DNA of 48,315 bases from Sphingobacteriaceae bacterium UBA2059 (GCA_002332615.1 DDAL01000034.1:987-49301); one strand, 5' to 3'; counted from the first letter of the stretch, positions 8,602-18,026 are shown. The notes: generated from the letters alone by a model not told the origin. Translations and numbers: made by a program.

Positions 8602-8655
8602 TTCCGGGACGAGGTGTGTTAGAGAGAGCAGCTTCCGGGCGGGGGGCACGGCTTA
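8602..8655 (+). repeat. Hairpin repeat family, partial tail copies
   Basis: Contains TTCCGGGACGAGGTGTGTT (8602-8620), identical over 19 bases to 8461-8479, followed by a second truncated GCTTCCGGGCGGGG tail. No hairpin precedes these tails in this orientation, so they look like decayed or recombined ends. Confidence 0.65.
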
Positions 8656-8735
8656 GCCCTTACATTCATATTTTCATATCAGCAATTTAACCCAAGCTTA
8701 AAGCTCGCTTAATAGTAGACCGCTATACTTGCGCC

Positions 8736-9989
8736 ATGAAAAAGCGTTTGGTGGTATGTCTTGTATACTTAATTTCTATAGCCTCGGGGCAGGCACAATT
8801 TCAGAACAAAGGTCCTTCCCTGCCCGTTGAAAAGACTGGATATGTACAGTCTAAAAACTTCTATTTCCTTACCCTGCTCCAAAGAGATACAGGCATAAGG
8901 AAGGCTTTAGCAGAAGACCCGGTGCTTGCCGGAATTGCAACAGCTAAGACTGCCTCCCTGAGAAATTCGCTGGAAAGATGCCAGGGAAACACGCTTTGCT
9001 ACTCTGAGGGTATGCTTTTTGATGATGCAGAAATAAAACGAATAGGCAACCGGCTAAAGGAACTTTACCAAAGCAATAAAGCCCTGACGGCTTTAGTTTC
9101 AAACAAGCTTCGATCTTCAGGAACCTACCAAATGTATCAGGCCAAAGGCGGTGGTGATTTGCTGGTCAAAGCCTGGGAGCAGGATGCAAGAGCCATTAAC
9201 CACACGATCAACGTTTATGCACGGGGAAAGAAACCTAATTACCCTAAAATAGACTCCACGTTTTACAGACCTGCTTCGCGTGAGTTTTTAGCAAATATAT
9301 ACACAGTAAACCTTATTGTACTGGACAAAGCGGAGAAAACTGCATTTTTTGAGTCTCCTATGCAATATGCGTTGCAGCTGATAGAGATGAATGGCATGGA
9401 CCGGGCCGGCGATTTTGAACCCATGCACATGGGCGTAAACAGGGCTGCTTACCAGCGGGCGAAAGACATAAAATGGAGTGATTACAAGTATACCGCGATG
9501 CTTATTCCGGGTGCAGGTCCTGAAACTTTGCTGGAAGCGCTGAGCATGGGTGGTTATCTGCGTTGCAGGCTTGCTCTTGCAGAATATAAAAAAGGACTGG
9601 CTCCTTTTATCATCGTTTCGGGCGGAAATGTACATCCCTATAAAACGCCTTATAACGAGGCTGTAGAAATGAAAAAGCAGCTCATGAAACTGGGCGTGCC
9701 GGAGAACGCAATTATCATGGACCCTCACGCCAGGCATACTACTACCAATATGCGCAATGCCGCCCGCCTGATGTATTATTACGGCATACCACTAAACAAA
9801 ACAGCGGTGGTGGTATCGGTACCCTCGCAAGTTACCTATATAGAAGATGAGAAAATGCAGAAAAGATGCGTACAAGAGCTGGGCTATTCGCCTTTTAAAA
9901 AGGGCTTAAGGCTAGCGCCTCACATCCTGGAGTTTGTGCCGCTTTATAATGCCTTGCAAATAGACGAAGATGAACCTCTTGATCCTTAA
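8736..9989 (+). CDS. DUF218/YdcF-like envelope protein
   Basis: A 417-residue exported protein of unknown precise function. A signal peptide (KRLVVCLVYLISIASGQAQ) is followed by about 230 residues without a recognised fold. A DUF218 (ElyC/SanA/YdcF) domain covers about 250-370, with YTAMLIPGAGP, PFIIVSGGNVHPYKTPYNEA, ENAIIMDPHARHTTTNMRNA and VVVSVPSQVTYIED. The SGG and the acidic/His positions are typical of the fold. E. coli relatives act in envelope integrity and lipid-carrier handling, but this long N-terminal extension differs. It precedes susC by 83 bp in the same direction, so it may be cotranscribed with the SusCD pair. Confidence 0.82.
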   Translation: MKKRLVVCLVYLISIASGQAQFQNKGPSLPVEKTGYVQSKNFYFLTLLQRDTGIRKALAEDPVLAGIATAKTASLRNSLERCQGNTLCYSEGMLFDDAEIKRIGNRLKELYQSNKALTALVSNKLRSSGTYQMYQAKGGGDLLVKAWEQDARAINHTINVYARGKKPNYPKIDSTFYRPASREFLANIYTVNLIVLDKAEKTAFFESPMQYALQLIEMNGMDRAGDFEPMHMGVNRAAYQRAKDIKWSDYKYTAMLIPGAGPETLLEALSMGGYLRCRLALAEYKKGLAPFIIVSGGNVHPYKTPYNEAVEMKKQLMKLGVPENAIIMDPHARHTTTNMRNAARLMYYYGIPLNKTAVVVSVPSQVTYIEDEKMQKRCVQELGYSPFKKGLRLAPHILEFVPLYNALQIDEDEPLDP

Positions 9990-10072
9990 AGAGGCTCCTA
10001 TCCCCGATCTTCCGTGCTGTACAGGTGCACAATTACCAGTTAGATAATTCAACAAGACACAATTAAATTTTC

Positions 10073-13000
10073 ATGAAGCAACACTTACTAGCAATGCTTT
10101 TCTTGCTGCTATGCGCAGGAAAAGCATTTTCGCAAAGCCAGGTACAGGGTACCGTGGTGGATGAAAAAGGCCAGGCACTCCCCGGTGTTTCCATAATGGA
10201 AAAGAATACCAGAAACGGGGTTTCTACCAATGCGGATGGTAAATTTACCTTAAACGTGCAGCCGAATACGGTGCTGGTGATTACCTATATTGGCTATGTA
10301 AATCAGGAAATACCTGTAAACAACCGCAGTACTATCAAAATAAGCATGAAGCCGGATGGCAAGATGCTTGACGAGGTGGTTTTGATAGGGTATCAAAGCC
10401 TGCGCAAATCGCAGCTTACCGGTGCGGTATCCAACCTGCAGTCTAAAGACCTGAATCTTACCAACCCCACGGTTGGCCAGGCGCTTGTAGGCAAGATAGC
10501 CGGCGTGCAGGTATCACAGGTATCGGGCGCGCCTTATGAAAGCACCAAGATAAGAGTTCGCGGCGTGGGTTCTATTAACGCCAGCTCCAGCCCGCTCTAT
10601 GTTATTGATGGTTACCCCGCCGGCAACGACGTGTATATAAACCCCAACGATATACAGTCTATTGATATTCTTAAGGATGCCGCGTCTGCCGCCATCTATG
10701 GGTCAAGAGCTTCCGGCGGTGTGATATTGATTACAACAAAAAGAGGCCGCGAAGGCAAATCGACTGTTGAATTTGACATACAAACGGGCATACAGCAACT
10801 TGAAAAAAAGGTAGACCTGCTCAATTCTACTCAGTTTGTGGACTTGCTCATAGAAGCACGCAATACTGCATACAAAAATTATGTACTGGCTAAAGGACTT
10901 GCCTGGGACAACAGTATGTATTCTGACGAGAATGCGGTTCGCGTGAAGCGGGTAGGTAATGCTGGCTCTGTAAGCATTCCAACTGAATACTATGATTTTA
11001 CCAAGCAGACGATGATTGCTCCGACGGTTAATACCGACTGGCAGGATGAGCTTTATAAAACTTCTACTTTTCAGCGCTATACCTTGTCATTCTCTGGCGG
11101 AACCACCAAGGCGCGTTATTTTGTGAGCGGTGCCTACCAGAACCAACCGGGTATATTACCCACCACCGGTCAGGAACGAATGAACCTTATAGCAAACATA
11201 GATGCAAACATGTCTGAAAGGCTGAAGGTGGGGGTTAACGTTTCTTTGACTGATAATGACAACAAAGAAACGCGCGAAGGCCGTTTCCACCAGGGTCCTA
11301 TTCTGGGGGCGCTGATTTACATGCCTATTTTCAAACCTTATAACGAGGACGGAACGGTACGTAAGTTTGAAGCATCGTCGCTGTCTCCTTCGTTTGCCTA
11401 CCAGACACTGGAAAACCCTATTGCGCTGCTATCAGAAACTAAGGTCAGACGTAAAGGTCTGCGCTCGCGCTATAACGCAAATGCCACTTACAGCATTCTT
11501 CCGGAGCTGAACTTCAACGCTAATGTGGGCATGCAAACATACAGCGAAAAGTATGACTTCTATCAGCCAACCAGCCTGAGCAGCGGAACCAATGCGCCCT
11601 ACTCCGACCAGGCTAAGGCTGCGGCTTTTGCGACTTCGCAAAACCTGCAGCAAAAAGACATGCTGGGCGAGTTTACCATGAACTACATTAAGCAGTTTGA
11701 CAGGCACAACATGAACATACTGGCAGGATACACCGTACAAAATACGACAAACGATGTAACGAGCGTAACTGCAAACGGATTTATAAACGATGCCATACCC
11801 AATATAACCGGTAAGGGCGCAGACCCTACCAACTTTAGCTTAAACAATGGCACCGGCAAGGATGTAAACAGACTCCTATCTTACCTGGCTCGTGTAAACT
11901 ATAACTACAACGACCGTTATTACGTAACGGCCTCTTTCAGACGCGACGGATCTTCGCGCTTTGGACCGCTGAACCGCTGGGGTAACTTTCCTTCTGTGGC
12001 GCTTGCATGGAACTTGTCTAACGAGCCTTTTTATAACGACATGCTTGGTGAACGCTCCGTGCTGAAGCTTAGAGCAAGCTGGGGCTTGAGCGGCAACTAC
12101 AACATTGGGAACTACAACTACGAGCGAGTGGTATCAAGCCCTGCAGCAGTTGTGTTTGGCACTAATACCGTAGCTTCTTCCATATGGCCGCAAGGCATGC
12201 GTGACCCGGAACTTGGCTGGGAATCTACAAGCCAGTACAATGTAGGCCTTGATGCAGAACTTCTTAAAGGCCGCCTTTCCGTAATCACTAATCTTTACCT
12301 GAGCCACTCGTATAATCTGCTGTTTAATCAGCCTGTTTCTGCTATTGGCGGTTCATCTACCATTCTTACCAACCTTAAGGACTCTAAGGTTGAAAATAAA
12401 GGCTTTGATATTCAGCTCGATGGCCGGGTGATAAATAAACGGGATTTCACCATGAACGCAAGCGCAAACCTTTCGCTTAACAGGAACAAGGTGCTTGACC
12501 TTGGTGGCGCAAGTACCATTATGAGCACCGGTGCAGAGCGCTCTTATGTTACGCACGTTACCATGACCGGACAGCCCGTGGGCATGTTTTACGGGTTTCA
12601 GGTAGGGGGCATTGTGCGCGAAAGCGATATAGTAAACGGCGTTGCTAAGCAAGCCAGGTCTGCTTCTTCTACTACCCCCCTGGCGCCCGGCGATCTTTGG
12701 TTTGTCGATGTGAACGGGGATGGTATAGTAAACGACCTCGATAAAGCGCCTATAGCAAGTCCTTATCCTGACTTCATATATGGGTTTTCCTTATCTGCTG
12801 CTTATAAGGGCTTTGATTTCAGCACGTCATGGAACGGGTCGCAAGGCAACAGCGTGCTCGACGGACAGGACTACTATTTATTCAACATGGAAGCCTCGGG
12901 CAATCAGTATGCCAAGGTAGACAAACGTTATCGCAATGAACAGGCTCCCGGTAATGGCGAGGCGTATCGTGCTTCCCGTGGAAGTACCCAGAGCAATAGT

Positions 13001-13279
13001 ACCCGCCTTTCTTCCTTCTACATTCAGGATGGTTCGTATTTGCGCATTACCAACATAACATTGGGATACACGTTGAAAAACTTGCCGCTAATGCAGCGCA
13101 TGAAGGTAGAAGGATTGCGCATTTATGCGGGCATAGACAATGCCTATACTTTTACCAACTACCTAGGCTACAATCCCGAAGTAGACTATAACAACGGTGC
13201 TAATCTTACTCCCGGAGTAGACTACGGTAAGTATCCTTTGGTGCGTTCGTACAACTTTGGCGTAAAACTTACTCTTTAA
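10073..13279 (+). CDS. SusC/RagA-family TonB-linked outer-membrane transporter
   Basis: A 1068-residue outer-membrane barrel that imports a ligand captured by its SusD partner, driven by TonB. In order it shows a signal peptide (LLAMLFLLLCAGKAFSQ), a carboxypeptidase-regulatory-like domain (VQGTVVDEKGQALPGVSI to ITYIGYVNQEIPV, about 24-85), the TonB-box region LDEVVLIGYQ, the plug (VRGVGSINASSSPLYVIDGYPAG; SIDILKDAASAAIYGSRASGG) and a barrel ending in YNFGVKLTL. No sigma/anti-sigma pair or hybrid sensor adjoins it, and no glycoside hydrolase is nearby. The substrate is unknown; the phosphodiesterase and glycerophosphate genes upstream hint at a phosphorylated ligand. Confidence 0.96.
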   Translation: MKQHLLAMLFLLLCAGKAFSQSQVQGTVVDEKGQALPGVSIMEKNTRNGVSTNADGKFTLNVQPNTVLVITYIGYVNQEIPVNNRSTIKISMKPDGKMLDEVVLIGYQSLRKSQLTGAVSNLQSKDLNLTNPTVGQALVGKIAGVQVSQVSGAPYESTKIRVRGVGSINASSSPLYVIDGYPAGNDVYINPNDIQSIDILKDAASAAIYGSRASGGVILITTKRGREGKSTVEFDIQTGIQQLEKKVDLLNSTQFVDLLIEARNTAYKNYVLAKGLAWDNSMYSDENAVRVKRVGNAGSVSIPTEYYDFTKQTMIAPTVNTDWQDELYKTSTFQRYTLSFSGGTTKARYFVSGAYQNQPGILPTTGQERMNLIANIDANMSERLKVGVNVSLTDNDNKETREGRFHQGPILGALIYMPIFKPYNEDGTVRKFEASSLSPSFAYQTLENPIALLSETKVRRKGLRSRYNANATYSILPELNFNANVGMQTYSEKYDFYQPTSLSSGTNAPYSDQAKAAAFATSQNLQQKDMLGEFTMNYIKQFDRHNMNILAGYTVQNTTNDVTSVTANGFINDAIPNITGKGADPTNFSLNNGTGKDVNRLLSYLARVNYNYNDRYYVTASFRRDGSSRFGPLNRWGNFPSVALAWNLSNEPFYNDMLGERSVLKLRASWGLSGNYNIGNYNYERVVSSPAAVVFGTNTVASSIWPQGMRDPELGWESTSQYNVGLDAELLKGRLSVITNLYLSHSYNLLFNQPVSAIGGSSTILTNLKDSKVENKGFDIQLDGRVINKRDFTMNASANLSLNRNKVLDLGGASTIMSTGAERSYVTHVTMTGQPVGMFYGFQVGGIVRESDIVNGVAKQARSASSTTPLAPGDLWFVDVNGDGIVNDLDKAPIASPYPDFIYGFSLSAAYKGFDFSTSWNGSQGNSVLDGQDYYLFNMEASGNQYAKVDKRYRNEQAPGNGEAYRASRGSTQSNSTRLSSFYIQDGSYLRITNITLGYTLKNLPLMQRMKVEGLRIYAGIDNAYTFTNYLGYNPEVDYNNGANLTPGVDYGKYPLVRSYNFGVKLTL

Positions 13280-13290
13280 TAGATAACCTG

Positions 13291-14826
13291 ATGAAAAGAT
13301 ATTTAAACTATAGCTTGATAGCAGTAGCCATACTTAGTGTATGGGGCTGCAAGGAAGAATTCCTGGAGCTGTCTGACCCCAATGCGGTAGCAGCCAACAA
13401 TTACTTTAAAAGCGAAAGTGACGTAGACGTAGCCGTAAACGGTATTTATCTTGCCATTCGCAGTGGCAATGCACTGGGCGAAGGGGCAACATTGTATACC
13501 GACGAGCGCTCTGACGATATGGGCCGCAATGATAACCAGTCTAACGCAGGCGAACCTTTTCAGTTCAACGATTTTTCCTTGCTGCCGGGCAATACTTATC
13601 TTAAAAGGCACTGGCAGGCCTTATATACCATCATTGACCGGGCCAACTTTGTAATTAATAACATCGACAAGGTCCAGTATAAGGATGAGGCACGCAAACA
13701 AACTAGTCTGGCAGAAGCCAGATACCTGCGCGCACTGGCCTATTTTCACCTGGTAAGAAAATGGGGCGACGTGCCCGTGGTTACAGAACCCATAGACAGG
13801 CTTACCGATTTGAAGGCACGCACTTACAGAGAAAAACAAGCTATTGTATACGCGCTGATACTGGAGGACCTGAAAGCTGCCGCAGGAAGCTCCTTGCCCG
13901 ACCATCAGCCCGCCTCTCAAAAAGGCCGGGTTTCTAAAGTGGCCGCTAATGCGCTGCTTGGAGAAGTTTACCTTACCATGGGTACTAACAAGGCCGGCAC
14001 TTTGGCGCCCGCCGAATGCTTTCAGCAGGCCAGAAACCATTTAATGGCCGCTTACAATGCCCGCAAGTTTGGGAGGTTGAACGAGATTGCCTATGCAGAC
14101 GTGTTTGACGTAAATAAGAAAGCGACCAACCCTGAAATTATTTTTCAGATAGTTTATAAACAGGGCGACCCTGATCTATCTTCGGCAGTGGCGCGCAACA
14201 ATCAGGCTAAAGGAGAAACAATTAACTCGCGCTTCCCATCAAGTGGTGCAGGTACGCGCGTAAACGTTGACCTTGTAAAGGAATATGAAACCAGCGATCT
14301 AAGAAAAGACCTGTCTGTAAAGTTTGCTAACAATGCACAGGTACAAGATTGGTTTATTACTAAGTACAGAGATGCAAGCGATGCAGCCGGCACTTCGGGA
14401 TATGGAGGCAATGACGTAATAATAAGCCGCTATGCCGATGTTCTATTGATGCTTGCTGAAGCAAATTTGCACCTCAATGACCAGGCGGCCGCAATTGGCT
14501 TTCTGGATCAGGTGAGGGAGCGTGCAGGACTACCAGGCTATGATGCTTCCCTTAATAACGCGGCTTATGCCAGCGCTTTTCCTACCCTTGAAATGGCGAT
14601 ATTACACGAACGCCGGGTGGAGCTCGCTTTTGAGCAGAAGAGGTGGTATGACTTGATTCGTTTCTTCGATGCAGATGAGCTGGTGGCCTATTTTAAGACG
14701 AAAAAACAGGGAGATTATGGCGTTGCTAAGCTGGCCAACATCGGTACTAAAGACAGGTACTACCCTATTCCTTTTGATGAGTACAAGCTTGATCCTGAAA
14801 AAATGTATCAAAACCCCGGATACTAG
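13291..14826 (+). CDS. SusD/RagB-family nutrient-binding lipoprotein
   Basis: The 511-residue surface lipoprotein that closes over the SusC barrel and binds its substrate. It has a lipoprotein signal peptide (AVAILSVWGC, lipidated Cys20), the SusD N-terminal TPR-like region (EARYLRALAYFHLVRKWGDVPVV), and the C-terminal RagB part (RYADVLLMLAEANLHL; ILHERRVELAFEQKRWYDLIR). The end, YYPIPFDEYKLDPEKMYQNPGY, is the classic SusD terminus. It starts 11 bp after susC and is followed by a strong terminator, so the two form the end of one operon. Confidence 0.96.
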   Translation: MKRYLNYSLIAVAILSVWGCKEEFLELSDPNAVAANNYFKSESDVDVAVNGIYLAIRSGNALGEGATLYTDERSDDMGRNDNQSNAGEPFQFNDFSLLPGNTYLKRHWQALYTIIDRANFVINNIDKVQYKDEARKQTSLAEARYLRALAYFHLVRKWGDVPVVTEPIDRLTDLKARTYREKQAIVYALILEDLKAAAGSSLPDHQPASQKGRVSKVAANALLGEVYLTMGTNKAGTLAPAECFQQARNHLMAAYNARKFGRLNEIAYADVFDVNKKATNPEIIFQIVYKQGDPDLSSAVARNNQAKGETINSRFPSSGAGTRVNVDLVKEYETSDLRKDLSVKFANNAQVQDWFITKYRDASDAAGTSGYGGNDVIISRYADVLLMLAEANLHLNDQAAAIGFLDQVRERAGLPGYDASLNNAAYASAFPTLEMAILHERRVELAFEQKRWYDLIRFFDADELVAYFKTKKQGDYGVAKLANIGTKDRYYPIPFDEYKLDPEKMYQNPGY

Positions 14827-14849
14827 ATCCTAAGATAGCTAACAGAAAA

Positions 14850-14875
14850 GGCGCCCAGTGAGTGGGCGTCTTTTT
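14850..14875 (+). terminator. Rho-independent terminator after susD
   Basis: GGCGCCCA (14850-14857), loop GTGAG, TGGGCGTC (14863-14870), then TTTTT. The 8-bp stem has one G-U pair and a U-tract, 24 bp behind the susD stop. It also lies at the 3' end of the convergent comF gene. Confidence 0.85.
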
Positions 14876-14902
14876 ATATACTGGCAGTTCTTTTCTCTAT
14901 GC

Positions 14903-15604
14903 TCATCCTGCCGACATGGCTGCAGCAGCTACGCTTATTTTTACTCCCTCAATATCCAGCAGCGCCAGTGCGCAGCCTTCCAGGGTAGAGCCGGTGGTAA
15001 CCACATCGTCTACCAGCATAATGTGCCTGCCTTTGAGCAGAGAGGGATTTTCTACTTTAAATGCTTCTTTCATATTTTCTGATCGGTCAAACCTGGACAT
15101 GCTTGTCTGACTGTCCGTATCGACTACGCGCTTAAGGCTCAGGGCATCGGCAGGTATACCCAGCCCTTCGGATAAACCTTGGGCAAAGTAGGCACTCTGG
15201 TTATATCCACGCTGTCTTAGCTTCTTTGTGTGCAGCGGAACTGGCATAATAAGATCAACAGGGTGAGCTTCTATAAAGTATTTTATATGATCGGCATACA
15301 TAGTGCCCAGAAGTACCCCGAGCTCTGGTTTGTTTTTATACTTAAAATTGTGGATAAGGTTTTGAACCTTGGACTGCTTGTAATAGTAAAGGCATGCTAT
15401 AGAAAACTCAAACTTAAACCGGCCGGCAAGGTGCATTTGAAGCATGTTGTTATCCAGCAGATGAAACTCGGTATAGGGAAGATTATAACGACAGCTGGTA
15501 CATATAAGCTCTTCGTTCTTTACCAGACTATGGCCGCAGGCACAACAGGTTTTTGGAAAGAAGAGGGAAGCAAAATCTTCCAGATATGTAAACAGCGTAC
15601 TCAA
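14903..15604 (-). CDS. comF: ComF family phosphoribosyltransferase-like protein
   Basis: A cytoplasmic 233-residue protein of the ComF/GntX family, implicated in DNA uptake in naturally competent bacteria, molecular role not settled. It has an N-terminal zinc ribbon (CCACGHSLVKNEELICTSC; Cys20/23 and Cys35/38), the LIMPVPLHTKKLRQRGYNQS core, and the PRPP-binding loop IMLVDDVVTTGSTLEG (about 195-210). The start is a TTG at 15604: the frame has a stop three codons upstream and no ATG before the zinc ribbon. It starts 6 bp after the rlmN stop, so the two are cotranscribed. Confidence 0.9.
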   Translation of the reverse strand: MSTLFTYLEDFASLFFPKTCCACGHSLVKNEELICTSCRYNLPYTEFHLLDNNMLQMHLAGRFKFEFSIACLYYYKQSKVQNLIHNFKYKNKPELGVLLGTMYADHIKYFIEAHPVDLIMPVPLHTKKLRQRGYNQSAYFAQGLSEGLGIPADALSLKRVVDTDSQTSMSRFDRSENMKEAFKVENPSLLKGRHIMLVDDVVTTGSTLEGCALALLDIEGVKISVAAAAMSAG

Positions 15605-15610
15605 TTCAAA

Positions 15611-16672
15611 TTAATTAGTAACGGGTTCTTCTTTAACTGCCAACTGCCCGCAGGCAGCATCTATATCCTTGCCTCTGCTCCTGCGTACGTTTGTTATAAT
15701 TCCTTTGCTGCGTACGTAAGTTGCAAAAGCTTCGGTTTTGTCTTCTCCTGCATTTTTAAACGATGCAAAAGAAATAGGATTGTACTCAATGATATTTACC
15801 TTACAGGGTACCTGCCTGCAAAACTTAACAAGCTCGGCTGCATCCTGCAGGCTGTCATTAAAGCCATCGAAAATAATATACTCAAACGTTATAGGATTTT
15901 TGGTTTTTTGATAGAAGTATCTGAGCGCTTCGGCTAACGCCTTAAGTGAGTTTTGCTCATTTATTGGCATTATTTCGTTGCGCTTTGCATCGCTGGCTGC
16001 ATGCAGTGAGAGTGCCAGGTTAAACTTTACGCCATCGTCGCCCAGCTTTTTTATCATTTTGGCAATACCGGCCGTAGAAACAGTAATGCGCTTTGGCGAC
16101 ATGTTTAAGCCATCGGGGGCGGTAAGTCTGTCGATCGATTTAAGTACGTTGGAATAGTTAAGCAAGGGTTCGCCCATGCCCATATATACAATGTTTGTGA
16201 GCGGCGTATTGTAGTTTTCTTTCGACTGTTTGTCAATAAGTACTACCTGGTCGTATATTTCGGCAGCATCAAGATTTCTCTTTCTGTCCATATAGCCCGT
16301 TGCGCAAAACTTACAGCTGAGGCTGCACCCTACCTGTGAGCTTACACAGGCCGTCATGCGGGCGGGAGCAGGTATTAATACGCCTTCAATTATATTACCG
16401 TCGTCGAGCCTGAAAGTATTTTTGATGGTTTTATCGGCACTGAACTGCGACTGATGTATGCTCACAGGCCTGATGACAAAGTGCCGGGCAAGTGTTTCGC
16501 GCAGGCTTTTTGATAAATTACTCATCTGGTCGAAGCTGCAGGCTGACTTCATCCACAGCCACTCATAAACCTGTTTGGCCCTGAACGCAGACTCGCCCTG
16601 TATACTCATGAAATCTTTAATTTCATTTAAAGTAATACTTCTTATATCTTTTTTTACAAGGTCCTCAGTCAC
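15611..16672 (-). CDS. rlmN: 23S rRNA (adenine(2503)-C(2))-methyltransferase
   Basis: A radical-SAM enzyme that methylates A2503 of 23S rRNA (and A37 of some tRNAs). The 353-residue product has the CSLSCKFCATG iron-sulfur motif (Cys116, Cys120, Cys123), MGMGEPLLNY, and ALSLHAASDAKRNEIMPIN. The two catalytic cysteines of the family are likely Cys109 (MTACVSSQVG) and Cys341 (DAACGQLA). The start is a GTG at 16672, required to keep the conserved LNEIKDFM region; no ATG fits. A TAACTTTG promoter box sits only four bases upstream of it, so the mRNA could be nearly leaderless. Confidence 0.96.
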   Translation of the reverse strand: MTEDLVKKDIRSITLNEIKDFMSIQGESAFRAKQVYEWLWMKSACSFDQMSNLSKSLRETLARHFVIRPVSIHQSQFSADKTIKNTFRLDDGNIIEGVLIPAPARMTACVSSQVGCSLSCKFCATGYMDRKRNLDAAEIYDQVVLIDKQSKENYNTPLTNIVYMGMGEPLLNYSNVLKSIDRLTAPDGLNMSPKRITVSTAGIAKMIKKLGDDGVKFNLALSLHAASDAKRNEIMPINEQNSLKALAEALRYFYQKTKNPITFEYIIFDGFNDSLQDAAELVKFCRQVPCKVNIIEYNPISFASFKNAGEDKTEAFATYVRSKGIITNVRRSRGKDIDAACGQLAVKEEPVTN

Positions 16673-16676
16673 AATA

Positions 16677-16684
16677 CAAAGTTA
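16677..16684 (-). promoter_or_regulatory. Candidate -7 promoter box for rlmN-comF
   Basis: TAACTTTG on the minus strand is an exact TAnnTTTG match. It ends only four bases before the GTG start codon. No clear -33 TTTG at the expected distance was found, so the call is tentative. Confidence 0.33.
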
Positions 16685-16793
16685 GCAATTAGCCTTGAAG
16701 ATAATTGATGGCTTTTTTTTGAATATGCACTTTGAAAGTAAAATTTATGTACACATACAAGAGGCGGGCAACCATAACACATTTTTTCTATGT

Positions 16794-16801
16794 TATATTT
16801 G
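16794..16801 (+). promoter_or_regulatory. Candidate -7 promoter box for the amidohydrolase gene
   Basis: TATATTTG matches TAnnTTTG and lies 49 bp before the ATG. A purine-rich AAAGGAGG follows at 16805-16812 but is too far from the ATG to be a ribosome-binding site. No good -33 element was seen. Confidence 0.35.
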
Positions 16802-16850
16802 TTTAAAGGAGGCGAGGGACTGAGTATGCCGAAAGGCTAAACCTTATATA

Positions 16851-18026
16851 ATGAGCAACTACTATTCAGCAGATTATATTCTTACAGCAGCCGGCGAGCC
16901 GCTGCCAAAGGGGGTGATCGGTATAAACCGGGGCGGTGTTATTAATGGAGTTTTTGAGCATGATGACCCAGAAATTGCCAATAAATCTGTACTACGTTTA
17001 AAAGGGGTACTGGTGCCTGGCTTTGTAAACGCGCACTGCCACCTGGAGCTGTCGCATATGGCAGGACTTATTCCGAAGTATGAAGGACTGGTTTCGTTTA
17101 TTAAGCAGGTAGTACAGCACCGGAAACAAGGCATTGAAAGTCAGATGGAGGCCATGCATGAGGCTGATGAGCGCATGAGAAACAACGGCATTGTAGCTGT
17201 AGGCGATATTTCGAATACGGCCTTGTCTAAAGAAATTAAGTTTAGCAGTTTATTGTATTACCACACCTTCGCCGAAGTGCTTGGATTTGATCCTGCCCGC
17301 GCAGATATGGTGTTTGAAGCGGGGGTAGGTTTGTATGAGCAGTTTAAGCCGCTGCCTGTATCTCTGGCGCCGCATGCGCCGTACTCGGTATCGCAGAGAC
17401 TGCACGCTCTCATAGGTTCTTTTGCCGGAAATAAGGGACGCCCTGTAACCATTCATCATCAGGAAACAGAAGATGAAAACCGTTTCTTCATGAATAAAAG
17501 CGGAGGCTTTGTTTCTTTTTACCAATCGATCAAAGCGGACATAGACTTTTTTGAGGCTCCGGGTACTCCCTCTACTCCTACATTCCTTCCTTTTTATGAC
17601 GGTGATGTGAACTTGCTGCTGGTTCATAACAGCTATAGCACTGCAAGTGATATTGAGTATTTAAAGGGCGCAGGCAAACGCATTAACATTTGCTTTTGCC
17701 CGAATGCAAACCTCTATATTGAGAACAGACTGCCCGACGTAAATTTATTTCTAGACCAGGGTTTCAACCTCACACTGGGTACTGACAGCCTGGCTTCCAA
17801 CGATGAGCTGAGCATTTTATCGGAAATGAAAACACTGTGCTCGGCCTTTCCGTTTTTGCAATTGCCAGAGGTGCTTAAATGGGCTACACTTAACGGAGCG
17901 CGCTTTCTGGGAATTGAACAGCGGTATGGAAGCCTTGAAACAGGCAAGTCGCCGGGACTTAATCTGCTAACTAATATGGAGGGCCTGGCTCTTACCTCAA
18001 ATACAGAAGTTAAACGCATAGTATAA
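16851..18026 (+). CDS. Amidohydrolase-superfamily deaminase/chlorohydrolase-like enzyme
   Basis: A 391-residue cytoplasmic metal-dependent hydrolase. It shows VPGFVNAHCHLELSH with the HxH metal pair (His62, His64), SLAPHAPYS (His175), TIHHQETEDE (His202/203), LLVHNSYS (His259) and the metal Asp in LTLGTDSLASNDEL (Asp312). These fit the cytosine/guanine/aminofutalosine deaminase (TRZ/ATZ) branch. The NAHCHLELSH...GLVSFIKQVVQHR region recalls epsilonproteobacterial aminodeoxyfutalosine deaminases, so a menaquinone role is possible but not shown, as no other mqn gene is here. The gene is divergent from rlmN and convergent with the CbrC-like gene. Confidence 0.85.
   Translation: MSNYYSADYILTAAGEPLPKGVIGINRGGVINGVFEHDDPEIANKSVLRLKGVLVPGFVNAHCHLELSHMAGLIPKYEGLVSFIKQVVQHRKQGIESQMEAMHEADERMRNNGIVAVGDISNTALSKEIKFSSLLYYHTFAEVLGFDPARADMVFEAGVGLYEQFKPLPVSLAPHAPYSVSQRLHALIGSFAGNKGRPVTIHHQETEDENRFFMNKSGGFVSFYQSIKADIDFFEAPGTPSTPTFLPFYDGDVNLLLVHNSYSTASDIEYLKGAGKRINICFCPNANLYIENRLPDVNLFLDQGFNLTLGTDSLASNDELSILSEMKTLCSAFPFLQLPEVLKWATLNGARFLGIEQRYGSLETGKSPGLNLLTNMEGLALTSNTEVKRIV

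Larger units (their letters stand above)
8356..8735. other. 380-bp repeat-filled intergenic region
   Basis: Between the GDPD and DUF218 genes there is no credible gene. The region is built of at least three pieces of the hairpin repeat family (8410-8479 forward, 8520-8588 reverse, 8602-8655 partial forward), then an AT-rich leader. TATACTTG (8723-8730) lies just ahead of the DUF218 gene ATG and is a weak match to a TAnnTTTG promoter box. Confidence 0.75.

Noticed and set aside
8374..8649. Minus-strand 91-codon frame between GDPD and the DUF218 gene
   Set aside because: It is a translation of the hairpin repeats, with repeated THLVPE segments, and lacks any fold-like pattern.
16805..16812. 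AAAGGAGG as a ribosome-binding site for the amidohydrolase
   Set aside because: It lies about 38 bp before the ATG, far beyond the usual distance, and Bacteroidota rarely depend on such sites.
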